Source of the DNA: Altimarinus sp041659565
GTDB taxonomy: Bacteria > Patescibacteriota > Gracilibacteria > BD1-5 > UBA6164
Direction of reading: 5' to 3'
DNA length: 39,158 nucleotides
NCBI GenBank assembly: GCA_041659565.1
Contig: JBAZXZ010000008.1
Location: forward strand, 1-39,158
Every line of letters begins with the position of its first letter. The stretch's first letter is position 1. Below are positions 9,870-20,352 of this stretch, piece by piece. The position numbers and the translations under genes were made by a program. A model generated the notes under the pieces. It was not told the origin of the DNA and did not search any database. It worked only from the letters and a program-made list of their open reading frames with translations.

Positions 9870-9908
9870 AAAATCACAAGATTATTTTTTAAATAATCTT
9901 GTGATTTT
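9870..9908 (+). terminator. Strong terminator after valS
   Basis: A perfect 18-bp stem (9870-9887 with 9891-9908, AAAATCACAAGATTATTT and its complement) around a TTT loop is followed by TT. It is one of the most stable hairpins in the window. Confidence 0.8.
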
Positions 9909-9930
9909 TTGTGTAGATAAGGACTTAATT

Positions 9931-9960
9931 TTGACATAAACTAAGAAAATATGGTATAAT
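9931..9960 (+). promoter_or_regulatory. Sigma70-type promoter of the FapA-PilZ gene
   Basis: A consensus TTGACA at 9931-9936 is followed after 18 nt by a consensus TATAAT at 9955-9960. The predicted transcript start near 9967 leaves a leader of about 23 nt before the ATG at 9990. Confidence 0.7.
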
Positions 9961-9989
9961 TAATTTATTAATTATACACAAATTTAAAT

Positions 9990-12506
9990 ATGAGTATATT
10001 TGAAAAAGTATTAAGATGATCAATTTTTGGAGCTAAAGAATCTGATACTCCTAAAGAATCTGATATTCCTAAAAAAATTGAGGATTCTACGAGAGATAGA
10101 ATATCAGAAATTTTAAATGTGCAAAATTGATGATATTTGTATATAGAATTCGATCTTATAAAACAAAATTTAAATCTTTTTAGAGTAAATTTAAGAAAGT
10201 TTATAAATACTACTTTTTCTGAAAAGTGACTTTATTTTAACTGACTTAATTGGCATAACTTAGAGATTTTATTGTATTGAGATATTGAGGATATAGAAAG
10301 GATAACTGATAATAAATGAAATATTTTATTTGCTGAAAGTATAGCGAAAAAAGAGATTTTAATAAGACAATTAGAATTTATTTATAAAGGAGAATTTATT
10401 TATGATTGATTACCAAACGATAATAAGATTTTGGATAAACAATTTCATAAACCTTTAAAAATTAAGTTTGTAGACTTGTCTGAAGATGATAAAAAACAAA
10501 TGATACCATTATTTTGAGAAAATAATTTAGATATAGAGTATAATATAGATCAATTTATTATGTATTTGTGGTTAAATTGAGTTAGATTTTGAATAAATTA
10601 TGATAAAATAAAAGAAATTATAACATGAAAAAGAAATAAAGATATAAAAGAAGAATTAGAATTAGCTACTCCAGAAAATGTTATTAATGATGAAAAAGAT
10701 ATTGTTGATATTTTGGTTAATTTAGAAGTTACTCAAAAATTTAAAGTTAATAATGATGATTGAACTGTAGATTATAAGAGATTTGAAAATAGTTTTCCAC
10801 AAGTGAAAAAAGGAGTTACTATATTGACAATAAAAAAATGAAAAAAAGGAGTTGATTGAAGAAAATTAAGTGGTATTGTTATTAATCATAAAGAAGAACC
10901 TTCTATTTCTGTAGATTCATTAGTACAAGAATGAAAAATTTTTGTTGATATTATAGAATCACTTGATCAAGAATGAAATCAAATTTTAACTTTGATTGCC
11001 AATAAAAATATATTTGTAAATCAATCTAAAAATAAAAAATTATATTTTTGAGAGGAAATAATACATGCAAATGATATAGGTCCAAAAACATGAAACATAG
11101 AAGTAGTAAAAAAATGAACAACTTTTCATCAAAAATGATCAGTAGAAAAACCGTATGAATTATTATGATATAATGTGTCTCTATCTAGAAATAAAGAAAA
11201 TAAAGAAACATATATATCATGAACTGTAACTGCAGTAAAAGATATAGCTGTAAATTGAAGTTGAGTTATAATTGTTTGAGGTAAGTTAATTTCTTTATAT
11301 TGAGATATAACTGCTCAATCTCAAAATAGAATACATTGAAAGAGTAAATTAATAGCTGTAAATTGAATAGTTGAAATATATTGAGATGTTCAAGATACAG
11401 TAATTGAAGCTGATGAGATTATAGTACATTGAAATTCACAAATTTGTACTTTAAAATGAAAAAAAATAACTGTGAAATGAAGTGTCAGAAATAATACTTT
11501 AATTTGAGAAGAAATAATTGTAAATAAAGATTTATGAGAAAATACATATATAATGTTAATTTTCTATGTTTTAGATAAATTTAAAAGACAGCTGGAAACT
11601 ATTAGAAATAATATTGTTAAGTTTAATAAAGAATTAGAGGATTTGGAAGTGGGGATAGAAAAAACTGAAAATTCTAGATTGAAAGAAATATTAGAAAAAC
11701 GAAAAAAATGACTTGAAATAAAAATAAATGAAAGTTTAGTATTTATAGAATCGCTAAAACAATTTTTAACTGATTTTTGAGAAAAATATACTAATATTTT
11801 AAAAATAAAATGAAAAGGTGAAAAAAGTCAGACTATTTTATATCCTATTGATTTTATTTTATCAGATGATTTACATTGAATTTTAAATCCAGATTATGAT
11901 AAGGAAACAAGATCAAAAGAGAAAAAAATATTTTATGAATCATTGGACTGAGTAAAAATTTCAACATATGATAAATCATATAAAGCATGAAATATATGAG
12001 AATTACATTTCGATAAATGATTTGAATTATTAAAAGATCTTTTGATTTCAATATCTGAAAACCAAAAAGATTTAAATGTAAATCCAAATTTATCTAGATT
12101 AGATATAAGAAGGCAGAATATTTATGTATGAGATTTTAAAAAATTATTTAGTGATAATGATTCTATAAGAGAAAAAGCTAGAAGTGAGGCGATTGAGGTG
12201 AATGTAGATTGATTTAAATGATGTTATTTAAGTGACTTAAGTATTAAATGATCATCGTTTGTTTTACCTGTAGATAAGTTAAATTTAAAAGAAGATTCTA
12301 CAATAGATGTAGAATATACATTAGATATTAAATCTTTAGATTGAAAATCTATAAGAGAAAGTATTAATATAAAAACAACATTTTGGATAACTAGAATTGA
12401 AAGAACAGATAGTTATATGAAAGCATCTTGATTTTATTTAGACAATAAAGTTGAAAGTGATTTAATGAGATATTTGAATTATTTAGACACAAAAAAAAGA
12501 GTTTAA
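9990..12506 (+). CDS. FapA-like (DUF342) protein with C-terminal PilZ-like domain
   Basis: This 838-residue protein has no signal peptide. Residues about 250-480 carry the FapA/DUF342 pattern: VKKGVTILTIKKGKKGVDGRKLSG, then a long run of short Gly-bounded beta repeats (YISGTVTAVKDIAVNGSG, LISLYGDITAQSQN, IHGKSKLIAVNGIVEIYGDVQD) as in the polymer-forming beta-helix. A coiled coil at about 525-590 follows, as in FapA. Near the end, R727-x3-R731 (REKAR) and D749-L-S-x-x-G754 form the paired c-di-GMP-binding signature of PilZ domains. I infer a scaffold or localisation protein whose state may respond to c-di-GMP; a GGDEF protein lies two genes downstream. The partner process (pili, envelope) is unknown. 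Confidence 0.75.
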
Positions 12507-12532
12507 TAATTTTTTTAGTAGATTTTAATTAT

Positions 12533-12562
12533 TAGTCCTAATTCATTTTAGGATTATTTTTT
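12533..12562 (+). terminator. Terminator after the FapA-PilZ gene
   Basis: A 9-bp stem with one G-U pair (TAGTCCTAA with TTAGGATTA) encloses a 6-nt loop and is followed by a T run (TTTTTTG), 26 nt after the stop codon. Confidence 0.65.
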
Positions 12563-12619
12563 GAATTTTGAAATAATTTCATATAATCTGTTTGATTAAT
12601 ATTTAAAAATAAAAAAATT

Positions 12620-13705
12620 ATGAAAATTTGAATTGTATGATTACCTAATGTCTGAAAATCAACTTTGTTTAATGCTTTGACAAAAAGTTATTCTGCAGAT
12701 GCTCAAAATTTCCCATTTTGTACTATAGAGCCAAATGTATGAATAGTAAATGTAAATGATGAGAGATTAGAAAAAATAGCTGAAACTTCTAAAACTCAGA
12801 AGATAATTCCAGCAAATTGTGAATTTATAGATATAGCTTGAATTGTTAAAGGAGCTTCAAAATGAGAATGACTTTGAAATAAATTTCTGGCTAATATAAG
12901 AGAAGTTAATGTAATACTTCAAGTAGTAAGAGTTTTTAAAAATAATGATATAACTCATGTTAGTTGAGATATAAATCCAAAAAGTGATATAGAAATAATA
13001 AATTCAGAACTTATACTTGCTGATTTAGATACTTTAGAAAAAAGAATTATATCAAATGCAAGAAAAGCTAAATGAGATAAAGATGCAGAAAATGCTCAAA
13101 AAGTTTATGAAAAGCTTTTAGCTTATATAAGTAATTGAGATTTGGTTATAACTTGTCCTTTAATAGATGAAGAAAAAGAATATTTAAAAGATTTACATTT
13201 GCTTACAAATAAACAATTTGTATATGTAGCAAATGTATCTGAGGATATGATGGATGCTAGTATTGATGAATTAAGAGAAATACTTTGAATAACTGATAAA
13301 AATATCCCTATTTGTCCTATTTCAGCTAAATTGGAATCTGATATGATAGATATGACAAAAGAAGAAAGAAAAGCTTTTCTAGATGAAATGTGACTAATAA
13401 CAACTTGAATTGATAATCTTATAAAAACTGCTTATGATGCCTTAGGATTACAGTATTATTTTACTTCAGGAGAAAAAGAAACAAGAGCTTGGACTATAAA
13501 TAAGTGAGATAAAGCTCCACAAGCCGCGGGAGTAATACATACTGATTTTGAAAAATGATTTATAAAAGCTGATGTAGTAAATTGGGAAGATTTTGTAAAT
13601 CTATGATGATGGTCACAAGCTCGTGAGGCTTGAAAAGTAAAACTAGAATGAAAAGAATATGTAGTTCAAGATGGTGATATAATGATTTTTAAGTTTAATA
13701 ATTAA
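12620..13705 (+). CDS. ychF: YchF/Ola1-family P-loop GTPase/ATPase
   Basis: This 361-residue protein is full length for YchF. The G1 loop GLPNVGKST lies at residues 7-15, with its glycines partly coded by TGA. NFPFCTIEPNVG and the G3 region DIAGIVKGASKGEGLGNKFL are diagnostic of YchF rather than of other Obg GTPases. The C-terminal TGS domain is present (FTSGEKETRAWTINKG, QAAGVIHTDFEKGFIKADV, and the final YVVQDGDIMIFKF). YchF binds ribosomes and hydrolyses ATP, and is linked to stress response and translation control. It stands alone between a terminator and the GGDEF gene. Confidence 0.95.
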
Positions 13706-13808
13706 TTTTTAAATTAGTTAGATATTTTGACATATGTTTAAAAATATATACTATGTTTTAATATTCATTTAGGGAGAATTTTTATCAAAATAAATAATAA
13801 AATACTAT

Positions 13809-15284
13809 ATGACTCCAGAAGTTCTAGAAGTTGTTACTGATATTCCAGATCAAGGTATAATAAGTAGTGAATTATTAATAGATTTTGAGTCCAGAATAGC
13901 TACATCAGAATATAAGATAAAACTCCTTAAACTTATACCTTGTATTAATAGTGCAAGCACAATATATGATTTGAAAGAATCGTTAAGTTATCTAATATCA
14001 GAGTGAATTCCTGTAAAAAGATATATTACAGATGATCATAATAGAAGGATTCTATCATTTATAACATCTATAGATTCATGAAGTGTAAATAATTTAGCAA
14101 CATGATCAATTAAGACGATAGGAGCTTTATTGAAAACAAGTGAATCAAAATTCGAAAGATTAATCTCAAAATGACTATGAGAATGATGAATAGTTGGTTC
14201 TTTATCTGAAAAAAAACAATCAATTTCAGAGTCACTTGATTTATTTAATGATGAAATAGAAATTGTAGTTTGAGCAATAGTTGATAAAGTTATTTCTATA
14301 TTATCATATAATGTAGCACTAGAAAAATCTTTAGTAGATGATCTTACTCAATTATGAAATAGAAGAGCTTTTGAAATGTTTTGAAAACAAGAATTTGATA
14401 AAATTAAAAAATTTCCAGAAGAATTTCCATTAAGTTTAATAAGTTTTGATATAGATAGATTTAAAAATATAAATGATAGATTTTTACATTCAGGATGAGA
14501 CTTGATTTTGAAAGAAATGTCAAAAGTATTGAAAAATCTTGTTCCTAATTATGGTTGAGAAGTGTTTAGAATTTGATGAGAAGAATTTTCTGTGATATTA
14601 CCTTATACTGATAAAAAAGAAGCTAAAGAATTGGCTTTAGTTATTTCTCAAGAACTGTGAAAGATAGATTTAAGAGAAAAGAGTACTAGTGTTCCTTATG
14701 AATTAACTGTTAGTACCGGGGTTTTGACTTTTGATAAAAGTTCAAGATTTACCAAGTTTTGAGAAATGGTAAGAGAAGCTGATTATAGGTCTTATATGGC
14801 AAAAAGAGATTGAAGAAATACTATTGAGACAACAGGGATTTCATGATTTATAGACTCTAGTCCAGATTTTCAGGAAGAAATAGTTTTAAATATGTGAGAT
14901 GATGAAAAAAATTATGATAAGTTATTAAGTACTGTAGCAGATAGATTGCAAAAATTTATTATAACTTTGATTATTAAAAAAGAAAAAATTGAATGATGAG
15001 AACATATATCTAATTTATCACAAATAGATTGAACATATAGGCAATTAGCATATTTTATGAAGTATATATTTGAGAATAAATGATATGGTGATTTTCATTG
15101 GTTGGAAAAATCAATAGATACATTTATTTGAGATAATTGAAATAAAATCTGACTAAATTGAAGATTTCATGAAATAAATTATTTTATAGAAAAATGAAAT
15201 ATAAAAGACATAAAAGATACTATGCTTATGAATCCTATTGAAAATATAAATCAAGGGCTTTTAAAATTTATTAGTTTATGCTAG
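13809..15284 (+). CDS. GGDEF-domain protein, probable diguanylate cyclase
   Basis: This 491-residue protein has no membrane segment. Residues about 185-350 form the GGDEF domain: DDLTQLGNRRAFE, then SFDIDRFKNINDRFLHSGGDLILKE, then FRIGGEEFSVILP with the active-site GGEEF at 256-260 (both glycines TGA), then STGV and READYRSYMAKRDGRN. It would make c-di-GMP from two GTP. The RxxD inhibitory site normally five residues before GGEEF is absent. The N-terminal 180 residues, partly helical, are a sensor of unknown type, and the C-terminal 140 residues match nothing I know. A PilZ-like receptor is encoded at 9990-12506. The gene end overlaps a small minus-strand gene by 14 nt. Confidence 0.9.
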
Positions 15285-15447
15285 TCTTATTATCTTTATC
15301 TCATCATAATAACCATAATAATAGATTTACTCATTCACTAACTTCTTTTCTTACATTGTTAATAGTTTGGTTATATCATGTATTATTAGCTCATTTCAGC
15401 ATTGTTGCTTCAATTCCAGTGTTATTTGACATAGTTCCTAGTTGCAT
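15271..15447 (-). CDS. Small hypothetical protein (58 residues)
   Basis: Read with TGA as Gly, the minus strand encodes 58 residues beginning MQLGTMSNNTGIEATM, with KGANNTGYNQTINNVRKEV and a Leu-rich segment LLLWLLGGDKDNK near the end. An internal ATG at 15432 is an alternative start. A promoter-like TTGACA-17-TTAATA lies upstream on the same strand, which is the main support. It overlaps the 3' end of the GGDEF gene antisense by 14 nt. No family is recognised; the short hydrophobic stretch is too short for a secure membrane call. Confidence 0.45.
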
Positions 15448-15479
15448 ATTTATTATACTTATATATTAAAGTAAATATA

Positions 15480-15508
15480 TATTAACATATAAATTATTTA
15501 TTTGTCAA
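15480..15508 (-). promoter_or_regulatory. Putative promoter of the small minus-strand gene
   Basis: On the minus strand TTGACA (15508-15503) is followed after 17 nt by TTAATA (15485-15480). The predicted start near 15473 gives a leader of about 26 nt. Confidence 0.45.
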
Positions 15509-15702
15509 ATATTATTTACTTTTTTTATTTTTATTGTAGAAAATAATATTTTTATTTCTTAGTATTTATAAAAATTATAATAAAAATTTTTTTGCCATAA
15601 AATAATAACATAATTTTTATAGTAAAAAAGATTTGATTTTTATAGAAAAAACTATATAATTTTTATAGTTATATTTTACTTAATTTAAGCCAATAATTTT
15701 AT

Positions 15703-16197
15703 ATGATAGATTTTAACAAAATTGTTAATAAATTGTCAAAAAGATGATGAAAAATAATTTTCAAAGATGATATATTTGAATTAATTGATCCAGAAAGGAA
15801 AAGTGAATATCAAAATTATTTGGATAAAACCATATATAAACTTAGAGCATTAAACTTGATAATTCCTCTTAAGTCAGGAGTTTATATCTTTCCTGATGTA
15901 GATGATTTAAAATTAAATGAAATAGATTTGATAGAAAAGTATTATCTTAAATTGTTAAAAAAATATATAACTCATTTTGTATGAAGTGATTATTTTATAT
16001 CTGGTAATAAAGCATTACAATTCCATCTAAAAGATTATTCTGTACAAAAAAAAGTCCATATAATAAATAGGACTTTGGATAAAAAGATTAAGGTAGGAGA
16101 TTATGAGATTATATTTAAAACTATTTCAGGAACTGAAAAAGGGAAGAAAATCAATTTATTTTCAAAATTTTCAAAATTTGTTGATGTAAACAAATAG
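15703..16197 (+). CDS. AbiEi-like antitoxin/regulator, N-terminal part
   Basis: This 164-residue ORF begins with a winged-helix-like segment (GGKIIFKDDIFELID, YLDKTIYKLRALNLIIPLKSGVYIFP) typical of AbiEi-type antitoxin regulators that recognise 'gene product or promoter' sites. It continues with KYITHFVGSDYFISGNKALQFHL, VQKKVHIINRTLDKKI and NLFSKFSKFVDV. It then stops at TAG, and the expected C-terminal part continues at once in the -1 frame (16203-16490). The two ORFs therefore look like one gene of about 260 codons broken by a frameshift. A neighbouring AbiEii nucleotidyltransferase toxin is not present. Family assignment is tentative. Confidence 0.5.
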
Positions 16198-16202
16198 ATC
16201 AA

Positions 16203-16490
16203 ATGGATTTTAAAATATCAAGTTTAGAGCTTGCTTTGTTACAAACTGCTTTAGTTACAGATAATGAAGAGGGAATAGATTTAAATTTACTCACAAAAAC
16301 AATCAAAAAATATTCAAAATACTTTAAAAAAGAAACTTTTGAAGAACTTGCTAAATTTAAATTTGTAATGTCTTTTAATAGACTTAAGGAAATAAGTAAA
16401 AATATAGATAAAAATTTGTATGATGTATTTTTAGATATTATCAAAAAAAATGGTTGATTGTTTATATGAGAAGGGTTAAGAAAGATTTAA
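16203..16490 (+). CDS. AbiEi-like protein, C-terminal part (split gene or separate ORF)
   Basis: These 95 residues start MDFKISSLELALLQTAL, with the phrase 'ISSLELALLQ' characteristic of the middle of AbiEi-like proteins rather than of an N-terminus. They end in NGGLFIGEGLRKI, a plausible C-terminus. Only 5 nt separate it from the previous stop. A one-base shift before the TAG would join the parts as ...FVDVNK-IDQ-MDFKISS. The site has no convincing slippery heptamer, so mutation or sequencing error is more likely than programmed shifting. The own ATG allows separate translation. The end overlaps the convergent FkbM gene by 4 nt. Confidence 0.5.
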
Positions 16491-17140
16491 TTCTCACAAA
16501 CTATAATTCCCACTTTATTATTATATCTTGATTTTTTGATATTGATTTTTTTATAATGTTTCTTTAATTTTTTTAAAAGTGAGTCATATTTTAATTGAAA
16601 ATCAGGAAATAGTAAATGATACTCAAAAATAATGGTTTTTACGGAGTTAAAAAATGTTTCTTCTATATTATGAAGTAATTCAAATTCATATCATTCTATG
16701 TCGATTTTTACTATATCTATGGAGTCTTTGTAGTCTAGGTTTTGTTCTTTTATATATTTCATCAGATTTATACTTTGAGCAATTTCTTTTTTATCACTTT
16801 TACATAAAAACTGATTGTTATAGTAGCTTGTTTGCATATTTTTTTCAGTATTTATGTATATTGTTCTTTCTGAATCTTCAAAATCAGCAAATAAATTATT
16901 TATAATAACTTTTTCATTATAATCTTTCAATATAATTTTATTTTTTTCAAAATTAGTTTTTGATGCTTCAAAACAGTGTATTTTTAATTCTGGGTTATTC
17001 TTAAAACAATAAAGAGAAAAAAATCATATATGGCTTCATACATCAAATATAATTTTACTATCTTTTATTTTATTTAAGATTATTTTGTATTCTTCATTTT
17101 TAAATATTTCGTAATATAAAGCTAATTCATGTTTATCCAT
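16487..17140 (-). CDS. FkbM-family SAM-dependent methyltransferase
   Basis: This 217-residue protein has the Rossmann SAM-binding start IIFDVGSHIGFFSLYCF, with both glycines coded by TGA, then acidic IHCFEASKTNFEKNK at strand beta-2. The FkbM signature VKIDIEGYEFELLHNIEE lies at about residue 140, followed by TIIFEYH. FkbM enzymes O-methylate sugars or other metabolites; in small symbiotic genomes they often act on surface glycans. The substrate is unknown here. No other glycan genes adjoin. It is convergent with the split AbiEi-like gene. Confidence 0.85.
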
Positions 17141-17257
17141 AATAATGTTATTAAATTAAAAAAGCCACCCTTAAGTTATCATGAAGAATTTCTTTCAAAT
17201 TTAAGTTTTTGAAATCCTTCATTTACTATGGATGACAATTTATAAAAATTTCTTGTA

Positions 17258-18691
17258 TTAACTAACTTTTCTTCTAAATTTTGTTATAAAAAATCAAATT
17301 ACAAGAGATAAAAATAGTAATAATAATAATTCTTTAGGTCAAGTTTGAATTTCAGTTATATCTGATAATTCTCATTTGATTGTATCTCAAGTTTCATCTT
17401 TTACAACTGGTTCAACTAGAAAGTAATCATAGGTTATTTTATCTCATACTATATTTACTTCATATCTAGGCTCTTTTATATTATCAATGAGTACTAGTTT
17501 ATTTCACTCTAATTGTTTATATATATTGTAACTTATTGCTTCAGGAATAGAATCCCAAGATAATATAGATTTTGTTTTTAATTTAGTTAATTGTAGATTA
17601 GTTATTTTATATATTTTTTTTCTTTTAATTATAGGAGCTGGAGCTGTTGTACCTGTTTCACTAACTACTTCTGCAGGTTCTTCTGCTAAAATATCGACTA
17701 TTACTTCATCAGTTCAAGAATTAAAATCTGGTAAAACTACTTTGATTTTTGTAGCTGGTCTTTTATTTGTTTGATTTCATAATTCATTAGTTAATTTTAC
17801 ATCTACATTATATTCTCATTCAGCTTTTGGAGCTGTTGTTTTTCAATCATATACTCAATCTGTACTTTCAATTAATTTAATTATTTCATCATTTATAATA
17901 GCAACTACTTCTTTTAATCATTTTGTAGCTTTAACTTGTATAGAGATACTTGTTTCGGGCTCTAATTCTATAGAAGGAGTTATCTTTATAGAATTAAATT
18001 CTGGATTTTCGGCTTTTATAGTAATTTTAATATCTTTTGATACTCATATTTCTTTATTATCTGCATCTAATACTACTGCTTTAATTGTAGAATCACCATT
18101 TTTTAGATTATCTAGTTTTTCTTCAAATACTCAATCATTATTACTAGTAGTTGTTTTTACATCTTCTCAATCTATTTTTATTTTAACTTTGTGATTTTTT
18201 TGGGTTTTTCATGATACAGTTACATAATTTGTTCATATAACTATTCAATTTTCAGGGGAAATTATACTTATATCAATTGTTTCTGGAGTAGTAGATTCTC
18301 AAATTACATTGATTTCTCAGATTCATAGTATATTTTCGTCATAAAAATCAAATACACTAATTTCTTGTTTTCATACACTTTTAAATATAAGGGAATTTTC
18401 AAATTTAACTACTCATTGATCTAGTGTTTTAAAAACATATGAATTATCTTTTATATCTTTTGGTAATTCAGCTTTTGGATCGGTTTCACTTAAAATTAAA
18501 ACAGTTCATTTATAATCTTTTACTATATTTCAGCTTTTATCCTTTGCTTCAATGGTTAAATCTACAGCTTTATTGACAGATGTTTCTGTAGCTGATAATT
18601 TTACATCAAAATGATCAACAGTTGCTGCAAGAGTACAATTAAAATATGATATTAATATTAGAGTAATTAATAATTTAAGTATTTTTTTCAT
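17258..18691 (-). CDS. Membrane-anchored Ig/Fn3-like extracellular protein (paralog A)
   Basis: This 477-residue protein begins with a signal peptide (MKKILKLLITLILISYFNCTLA, cleavage probably after LA). It then has three or four beta-rich repeats of Ig type, marked by DISIISPENGIVI, KAVVLDADNKEIGVSKDIKITIKAENP and KVVLPDFNSG-like strands. Near residue 375 a fibronectin-III-like module appears (KSILSWDSIPEAISYNIYKQLEGNKLVLI). It ends in a C-terminal transmembrane helix (ELLLLLFLSLVIGFFITKF) and a short basic tail, so it is anchored with the body outside. It is about half identical to the next gene by eye. The function is probably surface adhesion or structure. Confidence 0.75.
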
Positions 18692-18821
18692 AAAAAACTA
18701 TAGTTTAATTATTATTATAAGAAATATTTTAATAATATTATCTTTGTTATTTTGTACATATTAATCATATTTACTCAGTATCACAATTTAAATTCAAAAT
18801 ATTACTTGCCAAATCTCTGAT

Positions 18822-20249
18822 TTATATTATAGTTTTATATTTTCTGAAAAATAGAACTATAAGTCATATAATAAAAGAAATAAATATAAGTAACATTAAT
18901 TCTTTTGGTCAAGTCTGAATTTTAGTAATTTCTGATAATTCTCATTTCATTGTTTCTCAACTTCAGTCTTGGATAATTGGTTCTACTAGAAAGTTATCAT
19001 AAGTTATTTTATCTCATACTATATTTATTTCATATCTTGGTTCTTTTACAGTGTCTATTAAAACTAATTTATTTCAATCTAATTGTTTATAGATATTATA
19101 ACTTATTGCTTCAGGAATAGGATCCCAAGATAATATTGATTTTGTTTTTAGTTTAGTTAGGAATAAATTTGATACTTTATATATCTTTTTTTTAGTTACT
19201 ATAGGATTTTCAAGACTTCCTGTATTTGTAGGATCTGTTATACAATTTTCATCTAGTTCAGGATCACAAGGAGATTTTAGTTTTTCTAAGACTGTAAGTT
19301 TTGTATCTAGTTTTTTATTTGTTTCTCATCATATATCATCTAATAATTTTACATTTATATCATAATCTCATTTTTGTTTTGGAGCTATAGTGCTTCATGT
19401 ATAAACTCAGTCTTTTATTTCTTTTAAATTTATAAGCTCATCATTTATTGTTAAGCTTACTTCACTTAGTTTTGGAGTTGCTTTTAATTCTATAGTTATT
19501 TTATCTTCAGGGTATATTTCTAAAGGAGTTATTTTAACTGATTCAAGTTCAGGCTTTTTTGTTTTTATTGTTATTTTTATTTCATTTGTTTTTCCTACTT
19601 CTTTTAACTCAGAGTTCAATACAGATGCATTTATCGTATAATCTCAATCTTCAAGATTTTCTATTTTGTTATCAAATAATCAGTCATTATCACTATTTGT
19701 TTTCACCGTTCTTGATGTTTTAGTTGAAACTAATTTTATTATAACTTGATGGTTTTTAGTAGTTTTTCATGAAATAGTTATATAATTATTTCTATTAACA
19801 ACTCAATCTTCAGGAGAAATTATACTTATATCTAGCTTTTCATCTAAATTCTCTTCTTTTACGACATTTATTCTTCATATTCAAGCAGCACTTTCATTAT
19901 TAAAATCAAAAACATTGATTTGTTGTTCTCATGTACTTTTAAATATTAAAGTATTTTCAAATTTAACTTTTCATTGATTAGTTTCTGTAAAAATGTATAG
20001 ATTATCTTTGATTTCAGCTGGTAATTGGACTTGAGGGTCAGTTTCACTTAGAATTACAATAGTTCATTTATAATCCTTTACTATGTTTCAGTCAATATCT
20101 TTAGCTTCAATAGTTACATCAACTGCCTTATTCACAGCAGTTTCCTCGGCTGATAATTTTACATCAAAATGATCTACACTAGCAGCAAATGAATAATTAA
20201 AAGAACATATTAAAGAAATTCAAAATAATAATTTTAGTAATTTTTTCAT
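18822..20249 (-). CDS. Membrane-anchored Ig/Fn3-like extracellular protein (paralog B)
   Basis: These 475 residues have the same layout as the downstream gene: a signal peptide (MKKLLKLLFGISLICSFNYSFA), the shared start SVDHFDVKLSAEETAVNKAVD, and Ig-like repeats with DISIISPEDGVV and KPELESVKITPLEIYPEDKI. A Fn3-like KSILSWDPIPEAISYNIYKQLDGN follows, then a C-terminal helix (ELMLLIFISFIIGLIVLFF) and a basic tail. The most divergent part is a Pro/Asp/Cys linker (SPCDPELDENCITDP) before the Fn3 module. The pair arose by tandem duplication and sits in the same orientation, 130 nt apart. Confidence 0.75.
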
Positions 20250-20352
20250 AATTTTTATATGTTACTATATATAGTTTTTTATATATTAACCATAATTGTA
20301 TATAATTACAATTTTAAATTACAAACATTGCTTTACAATAGATATATTTTAT

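Noticed and set aside
15278..15469. Plus-strand 63-residue hydrophobic ORF
   Set aside because: The opposite strand gives a more protein-like 58-residue ORF with a promoter; the plus-strand reading is rich in chance Ser/His/Leu.
16185..16205. Programmed -1 frameshift joining the AbiEi-like halves
   Set aside because: GTA AAC AAA TAG does not form an X-XXY-YYZ slippery heptamer with good re-pairing, and no downstream stem-loop stands out.
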